From the NCBI GenBank assembly GCA_030831885.1, contig JAURKF010000297.1, positions 1 to 10,183 of the forward strand: DNA of 10,183 bases, read 5' to 3'. Below the pieces are notes generated by a model. It was not told where the DNA came from and searched no databases. It was given only the letters and a program-made list of their open reading frames with translations. The position numbers and the translations under genes are program-made. Shown piece by piece: positions 1-8,087 of this stretch. How positions within the stretch are numbered: the first letter of the stretch is position 1; the number at the start of each line of letters is the position of its first letter. This DNA comes from Flavobacteriales bacterium (GTDB lineage: Bacteria; Bacteroidota; Bacteroidia; Flavobacteriales; UA16).

Positions 1-29
1 CGGAAGCGCTGCGTAATTCACAATTTTCC

Positions 30-54
30 AACATCGCGCATGCGGAACGATGTT
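30..54 (-). terminator. Hairpin directly after the PorP/SprF stop; weak terminator candidate
   Basis: AACATCG (30-36) and CGATGTT (48-54) form a perfect 7-bp stem with an 11-nt loop that contains the palindrome CGCATGCG. It begins right after the TAG stop of the PorP/SprF gene, where an operon end would be expected. On the minus strand it is followed by GGAAAATTG rather than a T-run, so termination is uncertain. The window ends too soon to see whether another gene follows. Confidence 0.3.
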
Positions 55-1116
55 CTACATATAGTTGGGGCAGGTATTGGCATTTTGTTTTCGCGGAAAT
101 TTGGAAAACGTATGAAGAAGAGAAAACTCCAATCCACCCCGGCCATTACTGGCAGGCTTTAGCGAGCTGGTATTCACATCATAACTCACGGCCGCGTTCC
201 AGCTGCCGTATTGTATTCCGACCATAAAGAAGCCAGAATCCTTGGCTCGAAGAAACAGGCCTCCATAAAGCCCGTTTCGAGCCCAAGGTTTTTCACTAAG
301 GGTATAGTGCGCCAATCCTCCGATGTTAAACTCGGTGTATTTGCCCTGTAGCATGAGCAAGAGCATGGGTTCAAATGAAAGATCTTGGGTGTATTTGAAG
401 GTATAGCTTCCATGCAGGTTGAAGCGGGTATCGAGTTTCACATAACCTTCATCAAAGAAACTCTGCTTGGGGCGAGAGAGATTAAACAGACTTATGCCGG
501 CTGTAAACGATTGCTTATCATTGATGAGGCGGGAATAGGTGGCACCGATATTCAAATTGACATAACCTCGCTGAGCTCTCGGAAAAACCTCTCCGGAGGG
601 AGAATTGGGATCGTAATTGATACCATTCCATTGGCTATCGTAAGTCAATTTTGAATAATCAATGCGCATGGTGGTGAAGCCTAGCATTGCACCCGCGTGA
701 AGCTTGGCTTTTGGGTCGAAAGGAACCTTAAATTCCTGCGCGGCTATCAAGTTTAGCCCTGTGGTTTTTAGTTGAGAATCGCCGGCCTTATCTGAATAGA
801 CAGAAATACCTCCATGAAACGGAAGCTCCTTAAAATTGCCGTCTTCGCTATTGAATATACCGTCGGGCAGAGTTATGTGGTTAGCATCGGTACCAAAGGC
901 AAAAGTTGAAAAGGGGGTAGTTACTGAGCGCCATTGGGTGCGCTGATTGATGCCAACTCTATAAGAGCCATTGAACTGACCGCAAAGCGCAGGATTCAAT
1001 AGCAAAGGAGATTGAAAGAACTGAGAAAAGTGAATGTCTTGTCCTCGCAACGAAGCGGAGTTAAAAACTAAATGCCCGATAATCAGTAGGAATATTGCAA
1101 GTCGCTTATTTGTCAT
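55..1116 (-). CDS. PorP/SprF-family type IX secretion outer-membrane protein
   Basis: This is a 353-residue protein with a hydrophobic signal peptide (residues about 5-24, likely cleavage near Gln26/Asp27) and then the family opening QDIHFSQFFQSPLLLNPALCG, which matches the usual 'FSQ....P...NPA..G' start of PorP/SprF proteins. The rest alternates short hydrophobic and polar stretches with many Gly and aromatic residues, as expected of an outer-membrane beta-barrel. Members of this family work with the T9SS; SprF of Flavobacterium johnsoniae is needed for secretion of the adhesin encoded beside it. The gene starts 22 bp after the stop of the large T9SS cargo gene and has no promoter-like box or Shine-Dalgarno in that gap, so it is probably the second gene of a two-gene operon. 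Its job as partner of that particular cargo is inferred from context. The stop is TAG at 57-55. Which of the many PorP/SprF paralogs it is cannot be told, so no symbol is given. Confidence 0.9.
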   Translation of the reverse strand: MTNKRLAIFLLIIGHLVFNSASLRGQDIHFSQFFQSPLLLNPALCGQFNGSYRVGINQRTQWRSVTTPFSTFAFGTDANHITLPDGIFNSEDGNFKELPFHGGISVYSDKAGDSQLKTTGLNLIAAQEFKVPFDPKAKLHAGAMLGFTTMRIDYSKLTYDSQWNGINYDPNSPSGEVFPRAQRGYVNLNIGATYSRLINDKQSFTAGISLFNLSRPKQSFFDEGYVKLDTRFNLHGSYTFKYTQDLSFEPMLLLMLQGKYTEFNIGGLAHYTLSEKPWARNGLYGGLFLRAKDSGFFMVGIQYGSWNAAVSYDVNTSSLKPASNGRGGLEFSLLHTFSKFPRKQNANTCPNYM

Positions 1117-1138
1117 AACACAGTTTAGGTTCAGGTAA

Positions 1139-4100
1139 TCAACGTATCACGGTCACATTTCCCTTTTCAAAATATTCTTCTCCACCTGCACAAGTAGCCT
1201 CTAGGTAATAAACGAATACATCGGGATCAACCTTCATGTCTTTAAAGGTTCCGTCCCATCCCTCGTTCTGGGAGGTTGTTTCGAATACTAATTGCCCCCA
1301 TCGATTGTATATGGAGAGGTGAACATTCGTAAGGTTAAGCCCGCGAACATACAGCTTTTCATTCTTCCCGTCTGCATTGGGAGTAAAAGTGTTGGGAACA
1401 AAAATATTTGGTGGGCCACAAATCAGGTTGAGTACGCGTATCTCAACCGAGTCTGTTGCTGTACAGTAAGAGTCCGAAATAGTAACGGTATAAATAGTCG
1501 TTTGACTTGGTGACGCAAGTGGATTGTGAATGGACGCGTTGTTGAGTGACTCTGCCGGTGACCAAGAGTAAGAGAATCCTATTGGTTGAGCATTCAGTAA
1601 GGCGCTCTCTCCTGATGCGATGGTATATTGGTTGGCTGTTGCATCCACTTCTGCAGGATTGAGTGTACTTAGTGAAACGAGCACCGAATCGCTTGCCGTG
1701 CAGCCTTCCTGGGATATGGATTGAACTGTAAATAAGGTAGGTTCGCCAATGAGAACAACGATAGAAGGAGAGTTTTGACCGGAAAGAATAGGCTCTTCCG
1801 GAGACCAGCTGTAGGTGAGTGCTGCATTGGGATTCTCTACATCGATAGTAACTTCTTCACCTGTGCATATGGTGAAATCCGCCTCAACAGTAGTTAGATC
1901 GAAGGCTAGGTCGATAAGAACCGAACTTTCTATGCTGCACGCGCCACTTGAAATCTGTACATAATAAACATCGCTTTCGATGGCTTGAACGATAATATCT
2001 ACATCTGTGCTGTCATCGTTCAGCAATTCATTGAAACCCCAGTCATTGCTGTAACTCCATGCTATGAGAGCATCGGCAGGAGAAAAGGAGGCAGAGAGCG
2101 TCACCTCATCGGGTTCGCATAGCAAGGTGTCAGCTGTGACAAGGTCGAATTGTAATACATCTGCATGCAGCGTGTAGGTTGTAATGCAGCCGAAGTCATT
2201 TTGTGTGATAGTAAAGTTTTGACTTTCCAGGCCTGTGTAGAATGTACTAAATGCATCAGGATCGCTCAAGTTTGCCGATGGTGACCAACTGAACATCCCC
2301 GATGTTGAAGGAACGGAAAGCACATTATTAGGTGCTGCGCAAACCACTATATCTTCTAATTCAACTTGAACAGGTTCGGTTATAGTGACGGTATGTTGAA
2401 TGCTGTCAGTGCCATTGCATGTTGAATTACTTGTAGCGGTAAGTGTTATGGTATAAATTCCCGGAGCGGTATATATATGATTTGGATTGGTTTGGGTCGA
2501 GGTCGTTCCATCTCCAAAATCCCATAAATAGCTGTCGGCACCACTACTTGCGTTGATAAAATTTGTTTGATTACCAATACAATCGGTTGGCTCGTTGAAG
2601 AATTCTGCGACTGTAAGAGGTAATTGAAAATCGAATTTAAATACACCATTATTGCATGAACTTCCATTGGTGCTGCTCCATGCATTGGATGGGAAAATTG
2701 GAAAATCATCGTTGCCACCGCAGCCGGCGCACACGCTCTGATATATGACTCCCTTTCGGTCGAAACGGCTTGTACCACCGTCAACATGCTCCTGGCTAGT
2801 GCTTCCCCCGAAGAAGGTTGCATATTCAAGATTCGTCATGTTCTCATCGAACACGGCCATGTAGAAATCACCCGTTGTACTGAGATTGTCGAAAGCATCA
2901 TTGGTGATTGGCATATTGAATATTGCTTCCAGGTGATTGCCCGGATTTAGTGGGTTGCCGGCCGCAGCACTAACACCCCAACCTGATATGTACACGCGGT
3001 TGCAGTAGTCAACAAGAAAAGCAGTAGGGGAGAGATTGGGTTTTCCACTTCCGGTGCCAATTACCGTTGACCAGATAATTTGATCCAGGTTCGGGGTGTA
3101 CTTCGTGATGAAATTGCCACTATTGGGATTGTTGTATGCAGCATTCTGAATCATAACCGAGCCCGTCGCTGCCGTTTGGCCATAGATATAAACGTTGTCT
3201 TCATTATCTACCTCTATGAAATAGGCTTGATCATAAGCATCACTTCCGCGGTAAGTCCCTGAATTAAGTTGATTACCGGCCTGCGAAAGTTTGAGCACAA
3301 AGGCATCTGCGCTTCCACCGGCGTAGGATGGTTGTGCCCCAACTTCAGTAAGATTAAGCATAGCCGAAGTTGTTCCGCCACAAATGAAATGCTCACCCAG
3401 GGAATTGTTGGAAATTGAAAATCCACTGTCATCGCCGGTGCCCCCAAAGTATGTCAGCCACAATGTTTGTGTAAGTTGAGTATTGAATTTTGCAATGAGT
3501 GCATCCAATCCTCCACCATGAGAGGATTGAATTGCATTGTTGGTTGTTAAGTCTGTCGAACGTGTGGATGATACAATCAGAATATTTCCGTCATCGTCGA
3601 GCTCCACCTCGCCGCGAAATTCATCGGCATAGTTGTATTTAAGTGCAGTTGCGTCGCAAATACCATCGTTGCCGCTGCCGCCCACATAAGTTGAGGATTC
3701 GAGATTGGATCCATCCGATGCGATGCGTGAAAGAATAATATCAGTTCCATTGGGGAAATTGGCACCCGTGCCGGATGGGGCCAGCAAACCCCCACCTGCA
3801 AATGATGAACTATATGCATTGGACGTTATCGGATAGTCTGAAGATCCTGTCGAACCATAAACAATGAGCTCTTCCAGTTCGTTTGCTATGATACTATGTG
3901 GGACTTCATCGCCACTGCCCCCCAAAAAGGTTGACCACATCATGGTTGTTCCGTCGAGTCCGTATTTGGATAACGCAATGTCGATGCCTTGTTCAATACT
4001 GCTATCACCACCATTATGACTCTGGTCGTAACTTCCAAGTGTGGTGGGATAGTTCTGGCCAAATGCAGAGCTTCCGCTATACAGAAACCCTTCCTGATCA

Positions 4101-4870
4101 TAGGTGGCCGTGTAACCAAAATTATCGCTGGTACTTCCCGAATAAGTAGAGAATACCAGTTCGGGGTCAATTATCAGATCGTATGCGCGGTTATATCCCT
4201 TCGGAAAATCGAATGATACCACATTCCCTTTGATGTTGTAGCGACAAGGAATAAGGTGCTTTGTGCCATTTATAATTTGCCAGGCGAGTGGCTTTTGTTC
4301 GGTAACGTCGCCAATGCTGGTTTCAACCACTAGCCGCTCGTGATCTATTTGAAGGCTCGTTTGCCCCTCGTACTTCATTGCAATAACATCTGTTTCTGCA
4401 CCCGCTTCCACAATGAGGTCGTATTTCAGGAAACTGCCTGCCGCATGCATTTTTAAATGGATGCCCGGATAAAGTGATTGAATTTCCGCCTCTAGAAAAT
4501 GATTGCACCCACCTGCCCAATGTGCAGGGTCATTGCCAAGAAAATAGTTGCTGTAAGTTGACTGTTTCTCTGAAAGTAATACCCTCATAGAAGATTCTTG
4601 AGCCCCAACAAACGACATACGATAGACATGTCCTCGCGCACCGGTTGGACCGGCATCTTTATCGTGACGATTGCGAAGGCCTTCCAAATCGTAAACGTGA
4701 TAGGTCAGGGATCCTCTCTCTAAAAACAATCTTCCCCCTGTTACACCGGCTGCACCAATTACATGGCTAGGCCATTGACCTTTATTTTCTACCAGATAAT
4801 GCGCAGGACGCTGAGCCGGCAGTGAGAGGGCAACAAGGCACATCACGAAAGCTGCTATGATTTTTTGCAT
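1139..4870 (-). CDS. Large T9SS cargo: DUF7948/SBBP propeller, PKD, Ig-like, type B sorting domain
   Basis: This is a 1243-residue secreted protein. Residues 1-20 are a signal peptide ending LSLPAQ. Residues about 24-240 resemble the DUF7948 N-terminal region that precedes SBBP repeats, with the motif ENKGQWP at 28-34. Residues about 238-745 carry propeller-type repeats around motifs such as FLGGSGDE (315), YVGGSGND (395), YFGGTGDD (474) and FFGGS (686), plus CAGCGG at 714-719. A PKD domain spans about 753-832 with WDFGDG at 783-788. Then come about four Ig-like modules of about 70-80 residues (838-1146), three with SWSP (861, 1021, 1102). Residues 1147-1243 are a gliding-motility-type C-terminal domain (CHU_C), with NTFTPNADGKNE, IYNRWGQ, GWDG and a final KGNVTVIR; this is the T9SS type B sorting signal. 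The protein should cross the outer membrane through the T9SS and stay on the surface or be released. No catalytic domain is seen, so an adhesive or structural role is inferred. The PorP/SprF gene follows at 22 bp. Confidence 0.93.
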   Translation of the reverse strand: MQKIIAAFVMCLVALSLPAQRPAHYLVENKGQWPSHVIGAAGVTGGRLFLERGSLTYHVYDLEGLRNRHDKDAGPTGARGHVYRMSFVGAQESSMRVLLSEKQSTYSNYFLGNDPAHWAGGCNHFLEAEIQSLYPGIHLKMHAAGSFLKYDLIVEAGAETDVIAMKYEGQTSLQIDHERLVVETSIGDVTEQKPLAWQIINGTKHLIPCRYNIKGNVVSFDFPKGYNRAYDLIIDPELVFSTYSGSTSDNFGYTATYDQEGFLYSGSSAFGQNYPTTLGSYDQSHNGGDSSIEQGIDIALSKYGLDGTTMMWSTFLGGSGDEVPHSIIANELEELIVYGSTGSSDYPITSNAYSSSFAGGGLLAPSGTGANFPNGTDIILSRIASDGSNLESSTYVGGSGNDGICDATALKYNYADEFRGEVELDDDGNILIVSSTRSTDLTTNNAIQSSHGGGLDALIAKFNTQLTQTLWLTYFGGTGDDSGFSISNNSLGEHFICGGTTSAMLNLTEVGAQPSYAGGSADAFVLKLSQAGNQLNSGTYRGSDAYDQAYFIEVDNEDNVYIYGQTAATGSVMIQNAAYNNPNSGNFITKYTPNLDQIIWSTVIGTGSGKPNLSPTAFLVDYCNRVYISGWGVSAAAGNPLNPGNHLEAIFNMPITNDAFDNLSTTGDFYMAVFDENMTNLEYATFFGGSTSQEHVDGGTSRFDRKGVIYQSVCAGCGGNDDFPIFPSNAWSSTNGSSCNNGVFKFDFQLPLTVAEFFNEPTDCIGNQTNFINASSGADSYLWDFGDGTTSTQTNPNHIYTAPGIYTITLTATSNSTCNGTDSIQHTVTITEPVQVELEDIVVCAAPNNVLSVPSTSGMFSWSPSANLSDPDAFSTFYTGLESQNFTITQNDFGCITTYTLHADVLQFDLVTADTLLCEPDEVTLSASFSPADALIAWSYSNDWGFNELLNDDSTDVDIIVQAIESDVYYVQISSGACSIESSVLIDLAFDLTTVEADFTICTGEEVTIDVENPNAALTYSWSPEEPILSGQNSPSIVVLIGEPTLFTVQSISQEGCTASDSVLVSLSTLNPAEVDATANQYTIASGESALLNAQPIGFSYSWSPAESLNNASIHNPLASPSQTTIYTVTISDSYCTATDSVEIRVLNLICGPPNIFVPNTFTPNADGKNEKLYVRGLNLTNVHLSIYNRWGQLVFETTSQNEGWDGTFKDMKVDPDVFVYYLEATCAGGEEYFEKGNVTVIR

Positions 4871-4891
4871 GACTCGAAAGTAGCAAAAAGA

Positions 4892-4975
4892 CCTTATCCT
4901 TTAACCCTTACCCCTTATCCCTTATCCCTTATCCCTTACCCCTTACCCCTTACCCCTTACCCCTTACCCCTTATT
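4892..4975. repeat. 12-unit heptanucleotide tandem array (CCTTAYC / G-rich on coding strand)
   Basis: Twelve 7-bp units fill 4892-4975 without a break in phase. From left to right the plus strand reads CCTTATC, CTTTAAC, CCTTACC, then three CCTTATC (4913-4933), five CCTTACC (4934-4968) and a last CCTTATT. The blocks of identical units suggest growth by slippage or unit duplication. On the coding (minus) strand the unit is TAAGGGG or TAAGGGA, with ten runs of three or more G. The stop codon of the AsmA-family gene (4973-4971) is the TAA of the last unit, and the array ends 21 bp before the start of the T9SS cargo gene. It is the only notable content of that 100-bp gap besides a promoter-like box too close to the start. 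Confidence 0.95.
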
Positions 4976-7874
4976 TTATAGTCGCCGCCTTATCCGCCTC
5001 GCGAATCCTCGTATCTCCCTTCGCTTCTGCATCCTTTACCAAGTTTTCTGTTTTCTTCTCGGCTGCCTTATAGGCATCGTCGGCTTCTTTGTTTGATTTT
5101 TCTACTGCTCTTTTGTAAGCTTCATCTGCTTCCTTTTTTGCCTTATCGGCTGCGATTTTTGCCGCACCTTTCTCGAGTGGATTGCGCGCCTTAGACACTA
5201 AGTCATCCGCTGCTTTGTAAGCTGCGTCTTTTCCCTTTTTTGCCAGTGCTTCGCCCTCTTTCTTAGCTTTATCACGCGATGTGGCTGCTTCTGCTAGTAA
5301 CTTTTCTCGCTGCGCTTTTGCCGCCGCTACAAGACGTTCTTTTTCCGCAATGGCTTTTTCCAGTGCCTCATTCTTCAGATTATTGAGTTGCTCTTTGACT
5401 TCGGCAATTGCTTGTTCTTTGATAGAGGCAACCGCATCTTCCCCCAATGCTTTGCTGGTAACGGTTATCTTGGGATCCTCTACGGTTCCGGTGATGACGG
5501 CAATAACATTCACCTTGGAGCCAACGCTCATATTAGATCCAAGTTTTTTATTGAGCTCGCCAATCCACGTATTGGCTTGCTGCATGGCACCTGCCGGAAA
5601 CATGGTCATAGGAACATCCATCTCTACATTGTAGTTAATTGCCTGGTCAAGCGTTGTGTAGCCTGAAACTTTCATAGGCATGCCATCGATTAGCTTTACA
5701 GTAAAAGGATCAACGTTGATGGTGCCATTCACAATTTTGAAGGAAATATTTACATCACCAACTGTTTGCGGTTCCTTTAGTTTTTCGAAATTGATTTTAT
5801 CGGCGAGTTTTACCAATGGAGCAAAGTCTTTCACCACCACACTTTTAGTAGCCAGCTTTCCACCGCCATTCACAGTAGCATTGATGGGCATCATATCCTG
5901 ACTCAGTGTGCATTGCATGCTAAGTTGTGTGCTGAACTTTCCATTGCATGCTTTCGCCACAGGAGCCATTTTTTTAATTGTCACAAACTGTGTCGCTGCT
6001 TTATTGATGTCCAAGTTCTGAATATCGAAAAGGAAATCCATTTTCGGCGCTTTAAGATTTTGCGCATTGTACTTTCCTGTCAACGTAACGGTTCCGTCAA
6101 TTACATTCATGCGTAAATTGTTGAGCGAGGCAATTTTGTCGCGCAGCGTAATGCCTCCCTGAACATTGGTAATTTCATTCACGTCATAGATCATTTTCGT
6201 GAAGTTCGTATTCAGTGTAAAGTCGATGTTGCCGGGCAGCTCGATAGGGCTCATGCTCGAAGTGTCAGAAGCAGCCGGGGCAGAAGCGGTTGTGGATGTT
6301 GCTGCGTCGTCCGTCATAAATTCGTTGAGGTCCATGAGCGTAGAGCTAACGCTGAATGAACCAACCAGCAGGGAGTCGTGCAATGCATAGGCGAGATAGC
6401 GCTCAATTTTACCCGATGCCTGGACATCGCTTTTGCCGATGCGCGCATCGAATCCCTGGAGGTCGATAAACTGAGGTGTGAAATTGAAAATCGCTTTATT
6501 AATCTGCAGATCGTAGGGCAGAGAATCGCTTTTGAAGAGTACGTTCTGAATATCGATCATGCCCTTTGCATCAAAGCTCTCATAGTTGCCGCTTTCAACT
6601 ACACTATAGTTTCCTTTCATGGCAACGTCTGCATTGATAATTCCGTGCACGTCGTCGCCCTTTTCCAATGGAATAAACTCTTTTACATTATCCAAATTCA
6701 CGAGCGCTTTACAAGCGAAGTCGATAAATGGATCGCTTTCGGGCGTGCGCAGGTGTAATGTCATATCGACAGGATTCGCTGCCATCTCCAAATGAAACTT
6801 ATCGACGTCTATAGTCGTCTTATCTTCATCGTTCATGTCGGCATATACCTTGGCCTTCACGTTGATGTTGTCGACGCTTTTGGGTAGATCCGGATATTGA
6901 AAGCGCGCATTATCGATTGCCAATTCCAATCCGACGGCTGGCATACTATTGTCGTTGTAGGTGCCTCGCACAAATCCATTAAAGGTCAGGTTTCCGGTTG
7001 CATCAACTCCTTCCACATCTTTAGCAAACTCTAATGGCACCATCGAAAGAAATTGCTTGAAATCGTTTTTCAATGCATTGAATGATATATCCATATCAAT
7101 ATCCTCCCCCGGCATTGCAACCCAACCCTGAGCGCCTAGTTCGAGTGCGTTGAGCAGAATTTTATTACCGGCCAGCGTGTATTTACTGTTCTTCATGTCC
7201 ATGTCGATATCGGCCTGCAGGTCTGCTTTCACTTCGTTGAGATAAGTGATACCATCAAACCAAAACGTGGCTTTGTCGGCATGCGTAGTGGTTACCAGCT
7301 TAAAAAGATCTTGAGTGAAATCGCCTGAGCCTTCATGATTGAGTCCTTCGAACTTCATAATCATCGGCATTGTGCGGTCGTCGTAGTTGATTTTCCCGTT
7401 TGTTATATAATATTCCTTAAGTTTCATTTTGAACGCACCGCCTTCTTCTGTGGCTGTTTCTTGGGTTGCCGTTGTGTCTGCTTTTGCAATGTCGATATTG
7501 GAAGAACCGTCTTCGGCGAATCGAATATCGAGAACCGGATCAACGAGTCCGAATCGCTTCACAACGATTTCATCGCCAAACAGACTTTTAACATCGACAA
7601 CTACTTCAAGGCTTCCAATGCTGGCAAGGCGAACGCTATCAAAGGGAGCGATAGTATTATCTACAGTTAGGCCCTCAACGCTGACGCGTAGATTCGGGAA
7701 GTTGCGGATAAGGGAGAGGCTCACACCGCTCCAGTTTATTCGAGCATTGAGATTCTCGTTGGCTGCCTGTTTTATGGCACTCTCAATTTTTCCTTTGAAT
7801 AGGAATGGAGCGATAAGTAAAAGGATAAACAATACTCCGAGCACGATGCCGGTCCATTTAAGCGCTTTTTTCAT
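4971..7874 (-). CDS. AsmA-family membrane-anchored envelope protein with long helical tail
   Basis: I place the start at 7874, giving 967 residues that begin MKKALKW and run straight into one transmembrane helix (about residues 7-26). The reading frame is open up to an ATG at 7925, but the extra 17 residues (MCWQSLGVLH...) fit no family start and would lie upstream of the candidate promoter at 7893-7900. The large middle part is beta-rich, with repeated 'amphipathic strand, turn, strand' patterns typical of AsmA/TamB-like repeating beta-groove proteins, and an AsmA-type opening (NFPNLRVSVEGLTV, near 59-72). Family members sit in the inner membrane with the bulk in the periplasm and are linked to lipid transport and outer-membrane homeostasis. 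Two Thr/Ser/Ala-rich linkers occur near residues 134-146 and 522-545. Residues about 808-967 are a Lys/Glu/Ala-rich helical tail. The TAA stop (4973-4971) is inside the first unit of a heptanucleotide array. The substrate is unknown. Confidence 0.88.
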   Translation of the reverse strand: MKKALKWTGIVLGVLFILLLIAPFLFKGKIESAIKQAANENLNARINWSGVSLSLIRNFPNLRVSVEGLTVDNTIAPFDSVRLASIGSLEVVVDVKSLFGDEIVVKRFGLVDPVLDIRFAEDGSSNIDIAKADTTATQETATEEGGAFKMKLKEYYITNGKINYDDRTMPMIMKFEGLNHEGSGDFTQDLFKLVTTTHADKATFWFDGITYLNEVKADLQADIDMDMKNSKYTLAGNKILLNALELGAQGWVAMPGEDIDMDISFNALKNDFKQFLSMVPLEFAKDVEGVDATGNLTFNGFVRGTYNDNSMPAVGLELAIDNARFQYPDLPKSVDNINVKAKVYADMNDEDKTTIDVDKFHLEMAANPVDMTLHLRTPESDPFIDFACKALVNLDNVKEFIPLEKGDDVHGIINADVAMKGNYSVVESGNYESFDAKGMIDIQNVLFKSDSLPYDLQINKAIFNFTPQFIDLQGFDARIGKSDVQASGKIERYLAYALHDSLLVGSFSVSSTLMDLNEFMTDDAATSTTASAPAASDTSSMSPIELPGNIDFTLNTNFTKMIYDVNEITNVQGGITLRDKIASLNNLRMNVIDGTVTLTGKYNAQNLKAPKMDFLFDIQNLDINKAATQFVTIKKMAPVAKACNGKFSTQLSMQCTLSQDMMPINATVNGGGKLATKSVVVKDFAPLVKLADKINFEKLKEPQTVGDVNISFKIVNGTINVDPFTVKLIDGMPMKVSGYTTLDQAINYNVEMDVPMTMFPAGAMQQANTWIGELNKKLGSNMSVGSKVNVIAVITGTVEDPKITVTSKALGEDAVASIKEQAIAEVKEQLNNLKNEALEKAIAEKERLVAAAKAQREKLLAEAATSRDKAKKEGEALAKKGKDAAYKAADDLVSKARNPLEKGAAKIAADKAKKEADEAYKRAVEKSNKEADDAYKAAEKKTENLVKDAEAKGDTRIREADKAATIK

Positions 7875-7892
7875 TGTAAAACGGTTAGAATG

Positions 7893-7900
7893 CAAATGAA
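7893..7900 (-). promoter_or_regulatory. Weak candidate -7 box for the AsmA-family gene
   Basis: The minus strand reads TTCATTTG, one mismatch from TAnnTTTG, and ends 18 nt before the chosen ATG at 7874. No good -33 element is visible. Its placement downstream of the typA terminator and its spacing are the main support. Confidence 0.28.
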
Positions 7901-7986
7901 GCACACCCAACGATTGCCAGCACATGAAAATTGTGAACAGCTTCTATGGACTAATACAATCAGATGTTCAATAGTCTGAACCGAAC

Positions 7987-8010
7987 AAAAAATCGAATCA
8001 ACGACTCGAT
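7987..8010 (-). terminator. Intrinsic terminator for typA
   Basis: On the minus strand the sequence ATCGAGTC, loop GTT, GATTCGAT forms an 8-bp stem (one G-U pair) with a 3-nt loop, followed by a run of T that starts in the last stem base (six T, then G). It lies about 80-100 bases downstream of the typA stop and before the start of the AsmA-family gene, which is where a typA terminator is expected. The stem is only half GC, so its strength is uncertain. Confidence 0.55.
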
Positions 8011-8058
8011 GACCAGGGGAATGCTTAAATACGTTCAAGCTCAGGAAAAACCTTCCAC

Positions 8059-8086
8059 CCTTACCCCTTACCCCTTATCCCTTCCC
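8059..8086. repeat. Short 4-unit heptanucleotide array, same family
   Basis: Four units of the same 7-bp repeat run in phase: CCTTACC, CCTTACC, CCTTATC and CCTTCCC. Degenerate unit-like sequence flanks them on both sides (CTTCCAC at 8052-8058 and TTTA at 8087-8090). As with the larger array, the G-rich strand is the coding strand of the gene just upstream, and the array directly abuts the TAA stop of typA (8090-8088). Five runs of three or more G lie on the minus strand. Confidence 0.9.
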
Positions 8087-8087
8087 T

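Noticed and set aside
2446..2829. 127-codon open frame on the minus strand inside the cargo gene
   Set aside because: It is an out-of-frame shadow of the cargo gene; its peptide shows no family pattern, and the cargo frame carries clear domains here.
4875..4882. TACTTTCG on the minus strand as a -7 box for the T9SS cargo gene
   Set aside because: It is one mismatch from TAnnTTTG but ends only 4 nt before the ATG, so the transcript would be leaderless or start inside the gene; no -33 element at the right distance.
4892..4975. CRISPR array or eukaryotic telomere
   Set aside because: Units are 7 bp with no spacers, so not CRISPR; the array is internal between bacterial genes, so the telomere likeness is only in sequence.
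7875..7925. Upstream ATG at 7925 as the start of the AsmA-family gene
   Set aside because: The 17 added residues do not look like a signal or membrane anchor, while MKK followed by a transmembrane helix at 7874 is the usual family start; the candidate promoter also lies inside this stretch.
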